Positions 58,322 through 64,000 of a stretch of 64,000 nucleotides of DNA are shown here, piece by piece (the first letter of the stretch is position 1; each line of letters starts with the position of its first letter). The notes under the pieces were generated by a model. It had not been told where the DNA came from. It saw nothing but the letters and a program-made list of their open reading frames with translations, and did not search any database. Origin of the DNA: Ignavibacteriales bacterium. GTDB lineage: Bacteria > Bacteroidota > Ignavibacteria > T3Sed10-11. The position numbers were made by a program, and so were the translations under genes. The stretch is from contig PWXV01000336.1 of the NCBI GenBank assembly GCA_003568415.1, positions 1 to 64,000 of the forward strand. Direction: 5' to 3'.

Positions 58322-60352
58322 ATGAATCGAACTATTATAGCGTTTACTTTGCTTTTGTGTGTTATTCCCTTTTTTCTGACAGCCAGTGAATTCGACCGGT
58401 GGACGCCGGAATATATGATACAATTTAAACGGGTGGGTTCATCCGAAATTTCACCCGACGGTGAATGGATTGCTTACACCGTCTCCGAACCGCTGACCGA
58501 AGGAGAAAAGAGCGAATATCTTACTCACATTCATATTGTGCGAGCCGATGGTACGGAACAATTTCAGCTCACACGTGGTGATAACTCGGCAACGAATCCC
58601 AAATGGTCGCCCGACGGTGAATATATAGCTTTCTCATCGGCACGTGACGGAAATCGGTCACAGTTGTTTAAAATCCGCCTGCGGGGCGGTGAAGCCGAAC
58701 GGCTGACTGATGTGGATGGCGGTATTCGTAGTTTTGAGTGGTCACCGGATGGAAACTATATCGCTTTCACGATGACCGATCCTCTGACCGAAGAGCAGGA
58801 AAGGGCCAGACGGGAACGGCGTGATGTACACGTTGTTGATAAAGAATTTCAGTTTTCACATCTCTATACAATTCCTGTTTTAAAAGATGAAAACGGTGAG
58901 CGGGAAGTGCAACGTTTAACTAAAGGTGAATTTCATATCGGCAGTTTCGACTGGTCGCCTGACGGAAACTGGCTTGCCTTTGATCATCAACCGACACCCA
59001 GGGCAAACGATTGGGTCGAAACCGATATATCATTCGTTCCGGCGGATAGCGGTGAAGTCCGGCTCTTGATCGATCAGGGCGGGATGGATTCGACTCCCCG
59101 GTTTTCACCCGACGGAAATACCATTGCGTTTGTTTCGGACAATGGCTTGCGCCGGTGGCCGAGGGCGTTTGATCTTTACATCATGCCGTTTGAAGAGGAA
59201 GCATCTCCCACACAGCTTGCCGAAACGTTCGACCGTCAACCGGCATTGCTCGGATGGTCGTCAGATACCAATAATTTATATTACGCTGAAACCCACCGCA
59301 CCTCAAGACGAATGTTCTCGATACCGGTTGACGGAGGTGAATTCAATGCCGTTACAACCGGCGGCGGCGTTTTCGGCGGATTCTCGATAAGTGATGACGG
59401 TTCGGTTTTAGCCGCCGTTCATCAGAACTTCGATACGCCGCCCGATGTGATTGTATCGGATATTGATAACTTTTCACCCAATCGTCTGACGGAAGTCAAT
59501 GAAGGATATGCTAAATTTCCCAAAGGCAAGGCAGAAGTTATAACCTATCCTTCGACCGATGGATTTGAAATCGAATCGCCGCTTATATATCCTGTTGATT
59601 ATGCACCCGCCCGCAGCTATCCGTTGATCCTTATGGTCCATGGCGGACCGGCCGGCGTTTATCTTGAAACCTATACCGCCGCATCGGGAGCATATCCGCT
59701 GCAGGCATTTGCCCAGGAAGGATATTTCGTCCTTCGTCCGAATTTCCGCGGGTCGAGCGGGTACGGAAAGGATTTCCGGTTTGCGAATATCGCTGATTGG
59801 GGATTCGGTGACTTCGAAGATCTGATGGCAGGTATCGATCATTTGATCGACCGTGACATGGTGCACCCCGATAGTCTTGCAATTATGGGATGGAGTTACG
59901 GCGGATATATGTCTTCGTTTGCCATAACACGCACCGACCGTTTTCAGGCATCGGTAGTAGGAGCGGGAGTCACTAATCTTGTGAGTATGACCGGAACATC
60001 GGATATTCCTGGTTTTCTCCCCGATTACTTTGAAGCGGAGTTTTGGGAGGATTACGATATATATAAAAAGCACTCCGCGATATTTAATGTAGAGAACATT
60101 ACCACGCCGACATTAATACTACACCCGGAAGAAGATGTGCGCGTCCCCCCGACACAGGGATGGGAGCTGTACCACTCATTAAACCGCCGCGGTGTGGATA
60201 CACAGCTTGTATTGTATCCCCGGCAGCCACACGGTTTGCGTGAACCCAAGTTCATTGTCGACGCCGGACAACGGCATATTGACTGGCTGCAGAAATATGT
60301 GCGCGGTAAAGATGACATTGAAATAGATACGCAAGAACCTGTTAGCAATTAG
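58322..60352 (+). CDS. S9 family peptidase (acylaminoacyl-peptidase-like), exported
   Basis: Signal peptide; SPDGEWIAYTVSEPLTEGEKSEYLTHIHIV propeller repeats; SLAIMGWSYGGYMSSFAITRTDRFQASVVGAGVTN; LILHPEEDVRVPPTQGWELYHSLNRRGVDTQLVLYPRQPHGLREP. Confidence 0.94.
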   Translation: MNRTIIAFTLLLCVIPFFLTASEFDRWTPEYMIQFKRVGSSEISPDGEWIAYTVSEPLTEGEKSEYLTHIHIVRADGTEQFQLTRGDNSATNPKWSPDGEYIAFSSARDGNRSQLFKIRLRGGEAERLTDVDGGIRSFEWSPDGNYIAFTMTDPLTEEQERARRERRDVHVVDKEFQFSHLYTIPVLKDENGEREVQRLTKGEFHIGSFDWSPDGNWLAFDHQPTPRANDWVETDISFVPADSGEVRLLIDQGGMDSTPRFSPDGNTIAFVSDNGLRRWPRAFDLYIMPFEEEASPTQLAETFDRQPALLGWSSDTNNLYYAETHRTSRRMFSIPVDGGEFNAVTTGGGVFGGFSISDDGSVLAAVHQNFDTPPDVIVSDIDNFSPNRLTEVNEGYAKFPKGKAEVITYPSTDGFEIESPLIYPVDYAPARSYPLILMVHGGPAGVYLETYTAASGAYPLQAFAQEGYFVLRPNFRGSSGYGKDFRFANIADWGFGDFEDLMAGIDHLIDRDMVHPDSLAIMGWSYGGYMSSFAITRTDRFQASVVGAGVTNLVSMTGTSDIPGFLPDYFEAEFWEDYDIYKKHSAIFNVENITTPTLILHPEEDVRVPPTQGWELYHSLNRRGVDTQLVLYPRQPHGLREPKFIVDAGQRHIDWLQKYVRGKDDIEIDTQEPVSN

Positions 60353-60368
60353 TGGCTTTATATTTTAG

Positions 60369-60397
60369 ACCTGACAGGTTTTCAAAACCTGTCAGGT
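60369..60397. repeat. perfect palindrome, 14-bp arms with 1-nt centre
   Basis: ACCTGACAGGTTTT-C-AAAACCTGTCAGGT. Confidence 0.9.
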
Positions 60398-60468
60398 ATT
60401 ATTGCTGAGTCGAAGTCTGACTTTAGTTTCAAACTTCAAGTTGAGGAAATTACTATAAGGTGGAGTAA

Positions 60469-62187
60469 ATGCTTAGTTTGTTCAGGATAATTATAATTGT
60501 TGTATTGTTACTTTTCTCACTGATAGCATTAGCTGAAAAACCAACTATAACATTCCGTACACATCTCACTGAGGAAGCCGCAGAAAAGATGAAGCGTCTG
60601 GGACACGATTTGCCTGTTACGGGAAGAGCATTTGTGATCATTTCCGATCACGATATCAGAGAACCCCGGTTACAAGTACGTGTTACGGGGCCGCAGCTTT
60701 TCGGTAAAAACGTAAGAGCTATTGAACCCTATCAAGCTATTGTTATACAAGATGGTGATGAAAATATAATTGGATATCCGAACAACCAAATAGCTGAACT
60801 CGAAGCCGGCTACTACTATGTTCAAGCATTCCTCACCGTCTATACTACATTCGAACGACAGGACGGACACACCGTTGAATTATTCCACGATACCGGTGCC
60901 GGTGGTCCGCAGCGAATGTTTGCGGCTCCGGGTAATGTATACAGCGACGTACAGCAGTTATACATCGATCCGTCCAAAGATGAAGAATTTGAAATCGCAT
61001 TGAACAACGTCATCCCGCCGCTTCAACCTCTTGAGGAAGGTGACGTGCTGCAACAGGGCAATCCTCCCGACACCGATTGGGTGAAATATGTCAAGATTAA
61101 GAGCGAACTTCTCACCAAGTTCTGGGGGAGTCCGATGTACATCGGTGCAAATGTATTGCTTCCCAAAGGATATGTTGAAAATCCCGGTAAAACATATCCG
61201 GTGATTTATCATATGGGACATTTCCCCGGTGATCGTGCACCACTTGGTTTCCGTGAAGAGTATGAGGGAAGCGGGAGAGCGAAAGGTTTTTATGATTTCT
61301 GGATTTCCGGCGATGCGCCGCCGTTCATCGCTGTGTCTATCCGCGATGCGAATCCGTATTTCGGAACATCGTATTCGGTTAACTCAGAAAACGTCGGACC
61401 CTCTGGTGATGTTATAACGGAGGAACTTATCCCTTACCTTGAAGATAACTTCCGCATGATCGGAAAACCGGAAGGACGTTTTCTGACCGGCGGTTCCACC
61501 GGCGGATGGGAAGCTCTTGCATTGCAGGTCTGGTATCCCGATTTCTTCGGCGGTACGTGGTCGTGGTGTCCCGATCCGGTGGATTTCAACCATTATCAAC
61601 TGCTGAATATTTATGAGGATGATAATGCATATTATAATGAGAACAACTGGATAAAAACCGAACGCCCGAGTAACCGGAGCATTGACGGAAATGTAAATTA
61701 TACCGTGAAACAGGAAATGAGATGGGAACGGGCGCTCGGGACAAAAAGCCGTTCGGGAAGACAATGGGCAATATGGGAGGCGGCTTACAGTCCGGTAGGC
61801 GATGACGGATACCCGCAGCCGATTTGGGATCCGGTAACAGGTGATATCGATTCAACTGTTGCTGAACACTGGCGTGAACAGTATGATATTCATCAGTATC
61901 TCAAAAACAACTGGGAGGTAGTCGGTGAGCATTTACAGGGGAAACTCCATATAGCGATCGGTGATATGGATAATTATTATCTTGAGCTGGCGGTGTATCT
62001 TCTTGAAGAATTTTTAGAAGAGACAGATAATCCGGCGGCCGATGCCGTTATTCAGTATGGAAGAAGGCAGACTCATTGCTGGATCGGCGAGAGTCCGGAC
62101 CGTCCCGGTGAAGAACTCACCTATGCGGAATTTATAACATTGGTGGGGGAATATTTCGATGCTCAAACGACGGAAGATGTAAGATAA
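60469..62187 (+). CDS. exported alpha/beta-hydrolase fold esterase
   Basis: Signal peptide MLSLFRIIIIVVLLLFSLIALA; NVLLPKGYVENPGKTYPVIYHMGHFPG; EELIPYLEDNFRMIGKPEGRFLTGGSTGGWEALALQVWYPDFFGGTWSWCPDPVDF. Confidence 0.85.
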   Translation: MLSLFRIIIIVVLLLFSLIALAEKPTITFRTHLTEEAAEKMKRLGHDLPVTGRAFVIISDHDIREPRLQVRVTGPQLFGKNVRAIEPYQAIVIQDGDENIIGYPNNQIAELEAGYYYVQAFLTVYTTFERQDGHTVELFHDTGAGGPQRMFAAPGNVYSDVQQLYIDPSKDEEFEIALNNVIPPLQPLEEGDVLQQGNPPDTDWVKYVKIKSELLTKFWGSPMYIGANVLLPKGYVENPGKTYPVIYHMGHFPGDRAPLGFREEYEGSGRAKGFYDFWISGDAPPFIAVSIRDANPYFGTSYSVNSENVGPSGDVITEELIPYLEDNFRMIGKPEGRFLTGGSTGGWEALALQVWYPDFFGGTWSWCPDPVDFNHYQLLNIYEDDNAYYNENNWIKTERPSNRSIDGNVNYTVKQEMRWERALGTKSRSGRQWAIWEAAYSPVGDDGYPQPIWDPVTGDIDSTVAEHWREQYDIHQYLKNNWEVVGEHLQGKLHIAIGDMDNYYLELAVYLLEEFLEETDNPAADAVIQYGRRQTHCWIGESPDRPGEELTYAEFITLVGEYFDAQTTEDVR

Positions 62188-62207
62188 ATAAGTCGGGGTT
62201 AGTATCT

Positions 62208-62972
62208 ATGAATAAGCGGTCAAAGTCGACAAAAGGAAATATACAATACCAAAAATGGGAAACCCTCGGCTGGATGCAGATGCTTTTCTTTCTTATCGGC
62301 AAACCGGTCAAGGTGAAGGAGAGTATTATTCATACGACTCCCACCCTTACGTATACGCTCATCGGTACGATTGCCTTCATCAGCATACTTGCATGGTATA
62401 CGGAGTTGAGTTCGTTTCTTGTAGGTACCCTTGCTTTCCAACCTGACGCGACGGGATGGAACTGGTTTATCGGACTGTTCGGTTGTGCTTTCTTACACGG
62501 AAGCTGGATGCATTTGATTGGAAATTTATATTTCCTGTATCTCTTCGGCAGGAATGTTGAGTGCCGGTTTGGTCGCCGGCGTATGATATGGTTGTTTTTC
62601 ATCTCGACCGCACTTGGTTCGTATGTTCACGGACTCCTCTCCGATGTTGGACTCATCGGTGCAAGCGGCGGTGTATTCGGCATCCTTGCCTTTTACGCGT
62701 TACTCTTTCCCAAATCCCGGATTATGTGGCTTCCGTTGATTGGTTTCTTTTTGCGATTCTTTGCACTGTATTATGAGAAGGCATCGGGAAGGCAATTCCT
62801 GCGAAAAGGTATGTCCGTAAGAGTATTTCTTGTCATCTATTTGGTTTTTCAGGTATTTCTTCTCTATGAGCAGCTTTTTGCCGAAGGGAATATATCGGCA
62901 TTAGGCCACCTGGGAGGTGGATTTGCGGGAGTGGTTATTTACTTCACATGGAAAAAGGGGTGGATTCCGTAA
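62208..62972 (+). CDS. rhomboid family intramembrane serine protease
   Basis: FLHGSWMHLIGNLYFLYLFGRNVECRFG; LIGASGGVFGILAFYALLFP (GxSGG); ALGHLGGGFAGVVIYF (catalytic His region). Confidence 0.92.
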   Translation: MNKRSKSTKGNIQYQKWETLGWMQMLFFLIGKPVKVKESIIHTTPTLTYTLIGTIAFISILAWYTELSSFLVGTLAFQPDATGWNWFIGLFGCAFLHGSWMHLIGNLYFLYLFGRNVECRFGRRRMIWLFFISTALGSYVHGLLSDVGLIGASGGVFGILAFYALLFPKSRIMWLPLIGFFLRFFALYYEKASGRQFLRKGMSVRVFLVIYLVFQVFLLYEQLFAEGNISALGHLGGGFAGVVIYFTWKKGWIP

Positions 62973-62973
62973 A

Positions 62974-63423
62974 TCAGGTATCCGTTTTGCCTGACGCTAC
63001 CGGTTTCAGTCCGTGCAATATTTTCTCTATCAAATTATGTGGCAACTCTGAGGGAATCAGGCGTTCAGTTATTTTCTTGGGAATTGAACACGTTGTTATC
63101 AGATCGCTGTCGATAACAATCGCGAAGAAATTTTGTTCAGCTTCAAGAATATAATTATCAGGATTATACAATAAGGTACAATTCGTTTTATAAGCCCATT
63201 GTTTTAATAGCCGGTACAATTTCTCATTTCTGGTATAAACAATCAAAATAGCTTCATTCGCCGGGATATTATCTCCATTATCCGGCATTGTCGCTGTATC
63301 TCTCCCCTCGAATAATATTGAACCAGTTAGTTTTGTACTCCACTTATTTTCGAGAGACATAGCCTGTTCTCCGGTTGGTAGTCGTTGGTATTGGTGAACG
63401 TGCTTTAAGTCACATTTCAACAC
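62974..63423 (-). CDS. hypothetical protein, 149 aa
   Basis: ORF convergent with the rhomboid gene; no family recognised. Confidence 0.45.
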   Translation of the reverse strand: MLKCDLKHVHQYQRLPTGEQAMSLENKWSTKLTGSILFEGRDTATMPDNGDNIPANEAILIVYTRNEKLYRLLKQWAYKTNCTLLYNPDNYILEAEQNFFAIVIDSDLITTCSIPKKITERLIPSELPHNLIEKILHGLKPVASGKTDT

Positions 63424-63645
63424 TGATAATATACTATTTACAGACGTAAATACAGTGAGCTATGTCACAAATGGTCGATAACGGTGTGTAATCCGGTTAG
63501 TCGCTTACTCCTGTGTTACCTATACCTGAAATTATTTGCCGGAATGTTTATTTTTCTGTGTTTTATGCAGGTTTTTCATATCCTTAGCTCATAGTAAAAT
63601 TTTTTTCCCCGATCTATTACTTTTAAAAAACTACATATTATATTA

Positions 63646-63681
63646 ACGCTCATAACGCTCATAACGTCTAAAACGCTCGAA
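63646..63681. repeat. 9-bp tandem repeat block
   Basis: ACGCTCATA ACGCTCATA ACGTCTAAA ACGCTCGAA. Confidence 0.75.
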
Positions 63682-63831
63682 AGGTCTTGTGAGTTAATAG
63701 AATTCAAAACAGGCGGTATTTGCAGCCCTGACCACAGTGATATATAACTGGATTACGAAATAAGCAGCTTCACTAATAAATACCGCATGATGCGGTTAAT
63801 TTCAATCTATAATTAACAAAAGGAGTTAATT

Positions 63832-64000
63832 ATGTTTACAAACAAGATGTTTTTCGGATTAATCGGCATAGTACTGTTGTTCGGACTGTTTGCCGGTTGT
63901 GACAGCGATAATGCAATTACCGGTCCCGCCGATACAAGAATGGCGGAAATGGCTCGCGGTGCAGGGAATTCAAGTGCCCCGGCTCCGGGTGATGCATCCA
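63832..64000 (+). CDS. putative lipoprotein, N-terminal part (runs off window)
   Basis: MFTNKMFFGLIGIVLLFGLFAGCDSDNAITGPADTRMAEMARGAGNSSAPAPGDAS...; lipobox LFAGC; AGGAG-like RBS upstream. Confidence 0.7.
   Translation, partial: MFTNKMFFGLIGIVLLFGLFAGCDSDNAITGPADTRMAEMARGAGNSSAPAPGDAS

Noticed and set aside
59474-60073. 199-aa minus ORF opposite the S9 peptidase
   Set aside because: Overlaps the catalytic domain of a convincing peptidase; no independent evidence.
63646-63681. Possible CRISPR-like array
   Set aside because: 9-bp tandem units without spacers, no cas genes; not CRISPR.

Overview
This 64 kb window is a gene-dense bacterial chromosome segment. The lineage looks Bacteroidota/FCB-like: it has a C-terminal NPFNPxT T9SS-type sorting motif, a sigma/FecR/STN-TonB-receptor trio, a GWxTD protein and LptD. 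No rRNA, tRNA, CRISPR array, transposase or prophage was recognised. From left to right it contains: a RelE-type toxin-antitoxin cluster; a minus-strand ptb-buk / DksA-like / DHOD-like / PFOR block; ddl, ftsB-like, rarA, ROK kinase and lptD; an ECF sigma - FecR - STN TonB-dependent receptor locus, followed by a 9-repeat cytoplasmic coiled-coil protein and a TonB-like protein carrying two copies of the same repeat on its cytoplasmic side; rpmE, a sugar nucleotidyltransferase, rsmB, tdh-kbl and mrp; minus-strand ftsE-pdxA-GWxTD-thiD and fatty-acyl dehydrogenase/hydratase genes; pdxB with an exported MetX-like hydrolase; an S9 peptidase; a run of small accessory enzymes (ada, ABM, EamA, PEP mutase-like, VOC, DoxX, ACT, SRPBCC, DinB x2, LOG); and a block rich in secreted hydrolases (CotH, DppA/M55, beta-lactamase-like, amidohydrolase, Tat-type alanine racemase, S9 peptidase, esterase, rhomboid). 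The best candidate for an undescribed system is the sigma/FecR/receptor + shared-repeat protein + repeat-TonB locus (14971-23430). Several intergenic inverted and tandem repeats are also reported. All family calls come from reading the translated sequences; no searches were run.
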